Assembly: GCA_026874595.1 (NCBI GenBank)
Contig: CM049307.1
Location: 52,697,370 to 52,761,369 of the forward strand
Direction of reading: 5' to 3'
DNA length: 64,000 bases
Source: Sipunculus nudus
Lineage: Eukaryota; Annelida; Sipuncula; Golfingiida; Sipunculidae
Positions 50,149 through 62,427 of the stretch are shown here, piece after piece (the stretch's first letter is position 1; each line of letters begins with the position of its first letter). The notes under the pieces are model-generated. The model was not told where the DNA came from and searched no databases. It saw only the letters and a list, made by a program, of their open reading frames with translations. The position numbers were made by a program, and so were the translations under genes.

Positions 50149-51334
50149 GCTTCATGGGCTACAGGTGCACTGTCAATCAACATAAACCAGACCATCCGTT
50201 AGCATTTTTTGTGTACTTTCTAATAATACCAAATATGACCGAGAAAAGTTCCTGTTTAACCCAGCACATTGGTAAACCCCTAGGCATGTTTGTTGAATTT
50301 ATGACTGCATGAACACAAGCATGGCTCGCATGGTTAACAGGACGCAGGCAACTTGCAGGCGACACAGGAAATGACCCGTGTCCATGGAGACGGTGCTTCA
50401 GTTTGGGTTGCGAGCTCACATATATACTATTGTGTTTATTCACTATTCTAAGCATAATATTGAAATTATGGGCCGTTTACCACAATATGAATGCAACCAA
50501 ATGCAAGACCACTGCGATACATTCCTCCATATTACTAGTATCACGACTAGCCCAATTATCCGATTGCCTACTGAGTCGGGTTGTCCCGGCTATTTCACAA
50601 CTCACCTGGATGACATGGAAACCTCCCAGTCTATTTGCTATTTTTGTTGTCATCAATTTATTTGTGTTATTTGAAACATACCTGGTCATACCATTTCTTG
50701 TGATATAATCACACATGAGATACATTGTAACTATCCAAGGAGTTGTGGGGGGGGGGGGGGGACAAATAATTCCTCATATAGACAAAAGTTTATATTGTTA
50801 AGTGTATGTTATATTTGCATGTTAGTCATCCTGTTAATGAACCATGGGATGTTAATCATCAAATTCATCATAATCAACTCATAGAATGTAACCAATGTAT
50901 CCAATATATACATTTACATGTATATTTGTTAATATAGGCTTTGCATGTATAAACAAATTTGTATTTTTGTAAAACATATCACTAGTACTACTTGTATTTT
51001 TAGATGACTGATTGCTTATATATAAGCTGTGATAACTTTTTTTTATGATTAATTTATAATTGTATTTGCTTGTCTAATCATACCTTTTCTAATTCTGTAA
51101 ATCTTATCAGCAATGATAATATCAGAATGCTTGTTATTGAATGAAAAATTAAACAAATGCAAAAAAAAAAACAGGAAGTCTGTATTATTTACTGTATACA
51201 TTTATTCAGAATAAAATTGTGATTTCACAGAAATCAACAGCTTTTCTCATTTTTTTTAAATCATATGCTTCTCATATATATGACAGTATATGAAGTGAAT
51301 TACAATTTCATTTTCAAGGAAGCAATAAATTTTT

Positions 51335-53240
51335 AGCTCAGCTGACTATAAGTCATCTGAGCTATAGTCGTGGTCCATTGTCCGTCATCCGTCCCTCTGT
51401 CCGGCCGTCTGGCCATCCGTCTGTTAACAGGGCATGTTTTGTAACCGTTGGACCTACAATTCCAAAATGTTGCATACCATTAGATGTCCCCAAAATCTCC
51501 TACCATTCTGAAGATTGGGTCATTAGGACTTCGTTCCTTTGAGATATTAAGGAAAAACCTCCGTTATCCATAAAAGCCATTGTTACACTTCAAGGCTGCC
51601 TAATATCAAAACCACTGATCTGTTTTTTATCATATTTAGTATTCATATTCTTCCATACATTTTTTATGAACATACAAAAAATAGATCAGTGTTGGGTATT
51701 ATTTTGAAGTTATGGGCCAAAATATAATGCAATTTTTAAAAAATCAGGAAATATATTTACTCACCTAACATGAGAATTGCTGAAGCTAGAGACTTTTTTT
51801 CAGGAATATAACTTTATTTAATCAAGATTCAATTGTTTACCAAAATTAGATCTGAATTTTGTAAATTTTTCAAGTTATTAGCATAAATAAAAAAATCAAT
51901 ACCTTAAATTTTGTCCAACTTTGGCAATGGCACGTTTTTTCCCTGTAAGCACTGTTGATTTAATTTTCACAGAATATATACATAAGGATTTAATCTTTTG
52001 TAATCTTAAATTTCAAAGGAATTGATTGAAAAGAGTAGCTTTTATTCAAGTTTTCATACACCATGTCAAGTGTTGTTTACATCTAGCCCACCTAGTAGTA
52101 CAGCCTTCACTTGCATTATGTAACCCACCCCAGGCAGCTTGCCTTTTCTCAGCTTGGCCACTACCAGCAGGCTTCCCCTCTGCCCTGCATCCCCCCCCCC
52201 CAGATGGTGCATAAACTAGATGAATGTTATTATTTTCTGTATTTGATTCATTCTTATTCTAGGCTATGCTACATTTTAGATTTTGTATTGTACCACCAGG
52301 GTTATAATGATTAAAGTGCACATTTAATTGTGTCCACAAAGTGGTGTATTGCTATGAAAGTGTGGATGTTCATCAGATAAATAATTCATTACTTCAGAAG
52401 AGTAAAAACTTCACCAGGTGTGAAATCGACTATTAATTCCAGTAATAAATTAAGGCTGAGATAGTAATTAGCACAATGATATTGTTTGTCCCTCATTCAA
52501 CCAACAGTGTGTATACTTTGTTTGAAAAGATGTTTTATTTTATCAAATTTACTGAATCTTTTATTTTATCTCGATGAATAAAATTAAGCATGTACTGAAA
52601 TCTCCCATGTGCAAAACCTTTTAATAGTGATTCAAGGAATAATCTTGTAGATGCTATATTATGGCATTATTTTCTTTTAAATTCAGCTTAAACATTTGTG
52701 ATTTAAAAATAATAAAATATATGTGTATGCATAATATGACCAAATATGAGCTACACTCTTGATATATAATGATTGCAACTTTTGCAACAATTCTAATATT
52801 TTAACTTATATTTTCAGTTTTTTTTATTAAAAATTTATAAAACTTGTAAATGAAAAAAAAAATGATTCAGATAAAAACTTTTAATGGAAAAAGTGGATAT
52901 GCTAAAAAAATAGGCTTATATATAAACTTAAATGTATTATTCCCTTGAAAGTGAAATAAAGGTATTAGTCCATTCTGTCCACTTGCCTGTCCATCTGTAA
53001 ATTTCATATGCATCACATTATCTCAAAACTTTTACTGTTTTTCTTCATGACAGTCTTGTCAGAGTATTAGTTTGCAATCATATATTTAGAACTTTACTAT
53101 AACCAAGTAGGAGGGCCCCTTTCCTTTTAGCTTCTCATATTCTTATATAAATGAAAAACATTACAATAGAATATTTTGCATATTTTGCATTTGCAAAAAT
53201 TTCAAACTTCAGCTGAGCGCCGTGACCCATGGGTCCCTTG
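51335..53240 (+). mobile_element. HINE-like element (AGCTCAGCTG end)
   Basis: The left end AGCTCAGCTGAC folds with TGAGCT at 51358-51363 and is followed by a GTCCGTC-rich tract. The inverted partner CAGCTGAGC lies subterminally at 53210-53218, then comes the perfect palindrome GACCCATGGGTC (53224-53235), then CCTTG and a T run. This is the same offset-inverted-repeat plus 3' hairpin plan as the other elements. The interior of about 1.9 kb is AT-rich and non-coding. Elements with this end sequence are, as far as I know, common in bivalve genomes. Confidence 0.7.
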
Positions 53241-53527
53241 TTTTCCAGGCATTTCAAATGGGCAGAATTTAGATACATTCACTAACACTCTTTATTATAT
53301 GTGTAAAACTTTAATAAATTCATACAAAGCACATTAGATACCATTATAACTCACATTTTACTTTCCTCTCAGTAAATATTCTCAATGTTGGCTGGTAATA
53401 TAGAAAATAATATTCCACAATAAGAAATATAGAAAATATCATTCTTGGTGTTTGCAAGAAAAACAGAAAATATAATTCAAAACAAAATGTAATCCAACAC
53501 AAAGTAATATAGAAATATCATTCTTGT

Positions 53528-53541
53528 TTGAGTATACCAGG
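53528..53541. repeat. target site duplication, left copy
   Basis: TTGAGTATACCAGG, identical to 55613-55626 and immediately next to the pentamer tail of the LINE. Confidence 0.85.
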
Positions 53542-55612
53542 AACAGAACAGAACAGAACAGAGTTTATTCAGGAAAAAGGCCTCGGGCCCAAAGTTCCAA
53601 ACATTTCAACAATAATTCAATCAAATAATTGCATTAGTAGAACATAAAGTAGCAGTCTTATTATTAATTAATATATAATGCAACAAACACATGTAACATG
53701 ACTGCATACCTTAGTACACAATGTATCTATATTGCCATCATCAGTGAATATGTAACACATACTTTAACCATCTATTATTCTTCGTCTCCTTAAAAAGGAA
53801 TAATATACATAAGCAGCAACATTCATTATCTAAATATGATTGTCTAAATTGAATAATTTAATAAAATTTTGTTCACTTGGGTAATGTAAGTCTTGTCTAA
53901 AGTATTTTATCGTCAAATCATTATATAAAATACATTCTTGCATAAAGTGAGCTTCATCCTCAACAATATTGTATCCATGATGCACACAATATTTACAGAT
54001 CCTCTCTTCACGAGATATATTATTTTGACGACCTATTTCTATAGCCAATTCATGATTGGAGCATCGAAGTTTAGCAAGTGCTATGCGATGTTTCTTATTA
54101 GGAATACAATATAAATACTTTTCAAGAGTTAGCATAGATTTGAAAGCACCATAATAATATAATTTACTACACAACTCAATATCACTATGCCAGTTTTGAA
54201 TAGCCATGTCTTTTATTTTAATTTCAAATTCTTTAATGAATATCTCCAACATACTGTGCCATCCAAACATATCCAAAACCAGACTCAAACAGCAATGTTC
54301 TTACATGAGATACCCAATTTGATTTACCACTGTTGTCTAAATTCATCAACAAACTGTAAACTTGTTTCTGATATCTATGTTCTGGCATATAAAGTAATTT
54401 AACCCAATACTTAACACAACATAATAAACAAGTTACAAACAAAGGAATTCTGCCACAATCCCCTAAAGCTGCTGCATTTGGAGTATTCTGGCCTACATTT
54501 AAAATATATTTACAAAATGTGTACTGCACTCTCTGTATAGTTTCTGATTTCTTAAAGCCCCATAATTCGCATCCATATATTAATACTGGTACTACCATTT
54601 GATCAAAAAGATAAAAGAGATGTTTAGTACTAACATATTTACACTTTTTACTGAATTTTTTAATCATACATACAGCTTTGTTTGCTTGCAAAGCTTGCTG
54701 TTGTTGTGTTTTTGACCAGGATAATTTTGTTGAGAAAAAAATACCAAGATATTTATAGTATGGAACCACTTCTAACTGTTTACAATTTAAATACCATCTT
54801 TCAGCTTTTCGTAAAGGACCACCTTTTCTAAAAACCATAATTTTAGTTTTATCTGTATTAATTTTAAAACCATATTTTTCACAAAAATTGTGCAAGAGAT
54901 TAATCTGTTGCTGAAGTCTACCTACAGTATCTGCACAATTAACCATATCATCTGCAAATAATAAAGTCATTACATTGGAAAGATTATCATTAACATATAT
55001 CCCTTTACAATCACTTCTATGTAACATATTACAATACTCATTTATAAATAAGGAAAATAATAATGGACTTACCATGCAACCCTGCCTGGTACCTAATGAG
55101 CATAAGAAATAATCGGTAAGACCACCGTCAGTTTATATACAAGACTGCATTTTTGAATACATTGATTTTATAACATTTAATATTTTACCATTTATACCTT
55201 GTTTCAATAAGACATACCACAATAAATTATGTTGCACACAGTCAAAAGCTTTTGCAAAATCAATATATAAACAATAAAACCTTCCTTTTCTTTTAACTAA
55301 GTATTTCTGAACTAAAGCATGCAAGACATATGCTTGATCAATGGTAGAATACCCCTTTCTATAACCACCTTGAGACTCGGATAAAATATTCATTTCCTGC
55401 ACATACTGAGAGAGCCTTTTATTCAAAACTTTAGTGAATATTTTTCCTGTAACATTCAATAATGATATCCCTCTATAATTACTAGGATCATTTAAAGGAC
55501 CCTTCTTGTGTAGAGGAAATATGATTGCCTTACTCCATTCACCATGGAATGATCCCTTATTAAAAACACTGTTAAACAAAGTATGTAAAAAGGGCAAAAT
55601 AATTTCTAATAC
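53542..55612 (-). mobile_element. 5'-truncated non-LTR retrotransposon (LINE)
   Basis: Flanked by identical 14-bp direct repeats, so both ends are known. On the - strand it encodes the core of a reverse transcriptase: W-S-K-A/I-PLHKKG, NYRGISLL, SQGGYRKG, YIDFAKAFD, LGTRQGCMVSP and the catalytic FADD. This is followed by a C-terminal cysteine-histidine motif (CKYC, then H...C). The 3' end, near 53542, is a short (TCTGT)n tail. The endonuclease and the start of the RT are missing. One in-frame stop (55133-55135) and a frameshift near 54233-54288 break the ORF, so this copy is inactive. The clade is not certain. Confidence 0.92.
53830..55612 (-). pseudogene. broken LINE reverse transcriptase ORF
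   Basis: The 203-codon and 280-codon open frames are in the same frame, separated by a single TAA. The 152-codon frame carrying the zinc-binding tail is shifted. The upstream 44 codons of the longest open frame (55613-55744) lie outside the element beyond the target duplication and are host flank read through by chance. Confidence 0.88.
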
Positions 55613-55626
55613 TTGAGTATACCAGG
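55613..55626. repeat. target site duplication, right copy
   Basis: TTGAGTATACCAGG, identical to 53528-53541; it marks the truncation point of the LINE. Confidence 0.85.
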
Positions 55627-57469
55627 TTTCTAACTGGACCTGAAAACCTGGAATACTCATGGATATTATAAACAACTTTTCCAAGTCCTGGGAAAATGGG
55701 ACTCTTTTAAATATACACCTGGAATATTCATAAAATTGGACCATAGGTCAATGTTGGCTGATTTGGATATTGTTCCACAGGCTCAGCATAATAGGTTTAT
55801 AAAAGAAGCATGTCCTGGAGTCTGCTGGGGAAACTAACAACAGGTGCAAAGGATTACTATTTGGCTTGCAGGCAACTCCATCAGCCCCATTGTTCAATAA
55901 TATATGTACCAGTTACGATCTTAAGTGAGACTACGTGATGCACATATGTGAATGACTAAAGCCCTGTGTTCCCTCTTATTAGTGTTGTTGTGAATTTGTG
56001 ACCTGGAAAAATGCCTAAAAGACCTGGAGAAAACCTGGAAAACTCCTGGAATATGATCTACCAAGTGAGAACTAAACTTAGTATACTATCTTTGATACCT
56101 TTCATAACATTCAACTCTGAAGTTTTTGTTAATTTTATAAACTGATCCACTCATGCTTTTCTCAACTTGTTTCACCCCTGAATTAGCTGAATCAGCTGAT
56201 AACCCTGCCTTTATTTTATAAACTAGCCTACCCTACCTGTTAATTATTTTGCAATTGAAGACCCATTCGATCCAAAAACCGATGGCCCTTCAATAAAATG
56301 AAGACTGGCTTAAACATTTTAATATTAATAGATAACAGTATTAACACAACAACACCCAAGTGACAGGTGAAAATTTTGTTCCACAGGGCATGCCTAAAGA
56401 TAATTTGAGCAACAGATATGCATAACTTTTTTTAAAACCCTACTTACCATATATTAGCATTTTATTAATAGAACCAAATTGGGTTTATTGATGATCTGGG
56501 AACCCTGTGGAGGGCTTTGATTCAGAGTACAGAGTACAGAGTAACAAACTAAACGGTTTTCTGCTGACAGATGGTGCTGTGATAGCCCCTTTGAAAAATT
56601 GTTTAAAATATCTCAAAATAATAATAATTTATTTAAAATGAATCATTAGATTTATGGAGAAATAAGTAAAATTACCCTCATTAGGACAAGATTTGCATAG
56701 TTCTCAACAGTTCAAGACCAAAAATGTGCATGTGTGGCCACGGAGGAGTTCTGTGACAAACATCCAGTGAGACCACCATCAGTTATAATATAGATGCGCC
56801 TTTATAACAAACTCTGATACCCTGGCTTATCCAAGATTCCTGAATTATATGAAACTCCTGATATGTTAATAGGTTCTTCCTAGTATATAATCATATATCT
56901 AGTCCATTCTATGACCCCTGTCCACCTGTTTATTTGTGATAAATTTATTGCATGGCAGGCTGGCGAAGAAAACTTAATATTCAGTATAACAAATGATAAA
57001 TAAAAATTATTTATAGTCTATCATAGTACCCATGTCCCCATGTTTTATTGTCACAAAAACAACATGCAGACAAGGGTTTAGGGGCGGACTATAGTTTCTG
57101 TGATTCACTGTGTCTTTAGCAAGTGCCATTACATAAGCAGTGAGAACATATTTGTGGCAGTGACATGGTTTTTTGTACTTCCTGTTTTTATAAGGGATAT
57201 AAACACATGTAAACTGATATGTTATGCAAACACCTTGCCAAAACTGAATTATATATGTCTAAATAAAAAGAGATTCCTGAGATAAGTATTGGTCTTTTCC
57301 TTTTTACATGCAGACACAAATCGCAGAGCTTTGAATCTCACTTAAGTGCATATGTGGGGTGGTGACTGCAATGTTCTCTAAGATATATTTAACATTTTAG
57401 TCTCACTTGATGGCTAAAAAAACAGGTGGACAGTGATAGTGGAACTGACTATCTTCATGGTTTCATCCT
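55627..57469. other. non-coding region between convergent genes
   Basis: No exon is visible. Repeated ACCTGGAAAA-like words occur near 55990-56050, and a short ACAGAGT repeat near 56525-56540. Confidence 0.4.
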
Positions 57470-57475
57470 TTTATT
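57470..57475 (-). terminator. CRYM poly(A) signal
   Basis: TTTATT on the + strand, AATAAA on the coding strand, 40 nt after the CRYM stop codon. Confidence 0.6.
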
Positions 57476-57514
57476 TAAAATCTAATGAACATCCTTGATG
57501 TGAACGTCAGTCTG

Positions 57515-57585
57515 TCAGCTGGATTGGTCTGCCATGTACTTGTCATATACAAACTTTGAAGCTACCACATCTTCCACAGCCATAC
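57515..57585 (-). CDS. CRYM last coding exon
   Basis: Acceptor TTTTCACAG, phase 1 in. Codes MAVEDVVASKFVYDKYMADQ then SS and stop (TGA at 57517-57515). Confidence 0.92.
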
Positions 57586-60500
57586 CTGTGAAAATACATT
57601 GTGCAAGTAAACTAGTACCTCAAACATCTGAATGGTTTGGGGGACATACAATTTGTTTGGATAATACATATGTGGGGTCAGACATTTTCAGGAAGTATAC
57701 TCCTAGTACGTTGGGCATATCATTATCAACATTTCATTTAATATGTTCATCCTGACATTCAGCAACCATTTTCTTATCAGACCATTTTTAATCATCATAA
57801 ATCCCATTTTTCTTTCAAAAGCTGTGAAAAATTTAATTGTGGTAAATTTTGGGTCCTCAATTTAAATTTTGGGAAAAATAGAATTTTTAGAAAATAGAGC
57901 TAAGGAAATTTGAGGCTCTACTGTATTAACTTAATAAAGAATGAACTATAGATATGTATTTGTGAAGTCAAATTGGCCTGCTGAAAATGACATATTTAAA
58001 AACTTTGGCATAAAAACTTTTCTTCATTTAAAGAAACCTGTTCCAATCTCTGATGTCTATAAACATAATCCCTTGAACCTTTCATAAAATTAGGCCAGAA
58101 AACACTGATCCCTTCGTGCTCAGAATGTTTGTTTTGTTTATATATACTTGTATATACTAGTAACATATTGGGGGGGGGGGCACCAAAATGATCCAAACAC
58201 ATTCAACAAGAATATCAGCAAGTTAGATAAATTAGAGTTTTGCAACATATGCATCCAACCACCTTAGAATAAATTGTTTTCATAAACACTGATAGAATAA
58301 ATGTTTGATAAACACTGATGTGTTTATTAACAGCCTGTAGATAAGCAAGCTCATACATTTATGACAGGGTATTACAAGAACATCTATTAACCCAGGGTTC
58401 ATTAATATGTATACAATGTGAGAATTTGCATAAATTGTTAAGAAAAGTTAGTGAATAGCTTGCTTCAATATCATGAATACTGTGGTTGGCTTCATATTCG
58501 TGAGCCTGAAATTTCGCGATTTCTCCATTTTAATGTTTCGCGAGGGTGTCATTTTCGCGATCTCACCAGAACCTATATCAAATCTTTGGTAAAGCCATTG
58601 CTGTGTGTATTATAATTTGAGAATAATTCATGAGCTTGTGATATTCTCCTCATATAAGGATGGGCCCGTACACACAGCACAGGTTCTTTAGTTCAAATTT
58701 AAGGGAATGTTTTCCCTATACCTGCATGGATGTAACTTATATTAAGATTTCTCACTGTTCTAACCTATTCCCGTTCAAGGATTGGCTACACTTAATCAGA
58801 AGGACACTCAATTGGCCAATTATTCCCGAGGGTGTCATTTTCGCGATTATTTCCCCTTCGCGAATATCGTGAAATTAAAACCCTCGCGAACAAAAAGGCA
58901 ACCACAGTATACCTGCATCAAATAGCGTGTAAAAGTTAGTAAACTAAAGCTCAGAATGATTTACTCTGAAATAAGGCTAAAATGCATGAAATTTTGTGAA
59001 GGTCAAATACACTGATACTCTCACAGAGCATCCCATATTAATTACACAATTTATTCAGACCACTGATCGCTATTATATGTCATACAACCATACCTAGTGA
59101 CTTGAATATTGTTGTCTCTTCTCTCTTGGCTTGTTTCTTTCCAAGAATCATTTCTCCAATCTCAGCATATATTTCACACTGTAACAATTGAATAAGAATT
59201 GGTACAATAACAACACAAACAAATGTGGTGATTTTCAGCAATGATTCACTTGACACTGATGACAACAATTAACTGATTATGAAGAAGACTGGTTATTTAT
59301 CGGATGAGCAAAATATGTTTAACTTAAGTTTTAGTAAAATTTTCTTTTCAACATCCTATTAGAGGATGAATATGGACAGGGTATAGAGAGTCTGGGAGCG
59401 GCTTTTAATAGACATGCAGCCTCAACTGGAGAAAATAGTCTGTAGTGACTACAAAAAGAATATATGTTACCTTTGACTTTATAACATCCCCGCTTTCTTT
59501 GTATGCCCCCTCCAGTGTGTCTGTGTAGACAACTGCACTGTGCATTAGTGATGGGTCAAGCTCACTAAGTTCAGGATTTGGAGCTCCAACAGCTACAATA
59601 GAAAATGATTTAAAATTTATAGTCAGGTATATGTTAGTATACATTTTATATACTAATAATAATCATATTATGACATACAGGCTAAAAACCTGCATATTGG
59701 AAGAAAGGTCTTATTTGCCATTTTCTTGTATAATAAACAAAAAAAAATAATCATTTGAGCATTAGAATACACTGATCATTGATTACCTGTCAGTCTCTGT
59801 GGTTGCCTTATTGTTTGTGAGGGTTTCACATTTGCATTGTTTACAAAAGGGATAATCTTCATGAATGTGATTATTCTTCTGAGCAGGTGAATAGTAATGG
59901 TTATGTAAATTGTGCAAGTTAATGTAAGAAAAGATCATGAAAATTAAACCCTTATGAAATACTGAAAAAGTGGAAATGGACTGAAAATTTAACCCCACAA
60001 AATTGAAATACCCATTGTGTCTAAGAAACCTGTTACCAGTTACCAATATCAATCAACTATTCAATGTATTCTGCATTAAGTTATAAACCATATGATCACA
60101 GACTCTGGAAATACTTGGTCATGTAAAGAATAGGTAGTTTCTGGCAACAGAGTGTGAAGTTGGTGTAAATTATTACACATCACTGCTTTCATGTGTACAG
60201 ACTTTTACCATTTATAATTTACTTAAATGCCAACTATTCTCTGTCAAATTTACATGATTTCTGGCTTACCCTGCTTACATATTAATGATCTGTTGAGAAA
60301 AATGTCATCATACTTTTTTTAGTAAAGTTGCAACCAGACAATTTTATGTACTAAGTACCCTGAAAAGGGAAAAATATAATGCCTTCACTGCTTGGTGGAG
60401 GTATAATGAATTGTCATGAAAAAACTATGAAGGGTCCTACCATTGATGTGAGCACCAGGTTTGACCCATTCTTTCATTAATACTGGAGCACTTGACCCAG

Positions 60501-62391
60501 TCAAGGTGCAGATTATGTCAGCATCTTTTACTGCCTCCTCAACAGAAGAGCAAACCTGAACTCCATATTTATCAGCCAAATTTTGTGCTCTGCTGGGTGT
60601 GCGGTTGTAAACGTTAACCTGTAACAAACAATAGAATTTACATAGTACATGTATACCCATAATTAACATGACCTTTGACATCTGAGCTTTAGTGTTTATG
60701 CACAATAGCAGCCCCCCCCCCCCCCCCCCCATGAGCAGTTTCAAGAAAACTGTGTGCAAAAGTACTCCTAGGTCAGGATTCAAGCCAGAATTTTCTGCCC
60801 AGAGAGTTTGGTGGAAAAATTATGTATATAGGCAAAGTTTATATCAGAATAATACTTTTTTTGGATCATGCCCAAATCCTCAAATTAAAATAGCATTACT
60901 ACAATACTGGTTTGTAGAACTTGCAGATAAAAGTAAGCCAAAATATTTGTGAACTTCATAGAAAAAGGAAAACATTGTATTTACTGAAATTACTCAATCC
61001 ACCAAAGTATTCAGCCATCTCTCTGGTGAATCGTTAATTATTTCAGTCACTGTTTATGTGAATCAGAATGAGGGTTTAACATCTAACATATAAAGATTTA
61101 GGAGGATGTGGGGGTTCTTAATTCCAAGTTATGTACAAACTGTTATGATAGGTCTATTTGTGACATTTTGTGCATTAGTATTCAGTGAAATTATTTTATT
61201 AATATCTGGTTTGCAAATACAGACATCTTATTTATATATAGAGAGACACGTGTGATACAATCTACAAAATATATCCCCTTTAGGTGTTACCAATACTACG
61301 ATTTGTTATTAAATCCTGTAGAATGAATAATATGTGTTTGAATTGTAATGTAAAAGGTATTTTCCTACTGATATATTAGTGTAAACAGTAGTTTATTGAA
61401 TCATCAATAAGGATTGGAAAACAGGGCATAGCCCTATAATAATTCCTCTCCTAAGATACAAGTTATATATTAACATGTTTCAAAAGATAATGGTACAATG
61501 CAATCAAATACAATTCAGTGACAAAGAAATCCCTACTATTAATATTTTTAAGGTCCTTGTGTTCTCAGTATTCATTGATAATTAAATAAAAATTATAAAT
61601 AGGTGCTATAATAATACAACAAGAAATTACAATTTGTGTGGAACACAAAAGAAAATGTAACGCAATAAGCGTATGGGCTATGTTTACAATTGGCCTTGCA
61701 ATAAAATCATGATCAGGCTCCATACACTAATATTTATATAATGTACTGATATTATAAATAATACTGATATATTAGTATGTACTCTGAATATAATAATGTC
61801 AGCCCTTTCAAATATATTATTTTAATGAATTATTATTATTATAATTATTCATTTTGTAATTATTTCTGACCTGTTGGAACTTGTACATCATCTGCATAAT
61901 CTCCAAGTGACTCTCTCCCTGTACACCACAGCCAATGATGGCCAAAATCTTTGGATACGGAGAAGCTAAATACTGAAAATAAACATCGCAACAAGTGTTT
62001 AAGCCATCTATACTGTAAGCACTATTAGGTTTTTTGGCCAAATTTTATATAATAAAATCAAGTTAAAAAATGTATATAGAAAAAAATTCTGGTAATTTGC
62101 CGTGATGAACTGTTATCAGATGGGTGATTCAGGAAACATTTGAATACATACATTGCAAAGTATTTCTTTTCTATTAGAGAGCTACTAACTGTAATTCAGT
62201 TTTACAGTTCTTCAAAATTGTACTCGCACTAGTCTGTCTGGCAAAAGTCAACAAAACAATGTTACTTCAGTCATTTTGTGATTTTAATTATTCACTGTCA
62301 AACTAAAAAGAAAGTTGTTAATATGTGACATCTTTCATATAATAAATCCTGAGTTAAAAAATCATCTAGAATAATTATACAAATATATTTT

Positions 62392-62427
<36 letters not shown>

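Larger units (their letters stand above)
49349..51215 (+). other. probable 3'UTR and downstream DNA of the EF/DD gene
   Basis: Holds a (TA)n tract (about 49642-49693), a hairpin and 75-bp duplication (separate entries), and a poly-G run (50748-50761). The first AATAAA on the + strand is at 51210-51215; a variant ATTAAA lies at 51148, just before a genomic A run. If the first AATAAA is used, the 3'UTR is about 1.9 kb. Confidence 0.4.

Noticed and set aside
53830-54288. 152-codon frame with cysteine/histidine motif as a host zinc-finger gene
   Set aside because: It is the frameshifted C-terminal end of the LINE ORF, inside the element boundaries.
55613-55744. N-terminal extension of the LINE reverse transcriptase frame
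   Set aside because: Lies beyond the target site duplication and lacks RT motifs; it is flanking host DNA.
60385-60783. 132-codon frame as a complete small gene
   Set aside because: Only 60441-60618 is a CRYM exon; the rest is intron and a poly-C run read as glycines.
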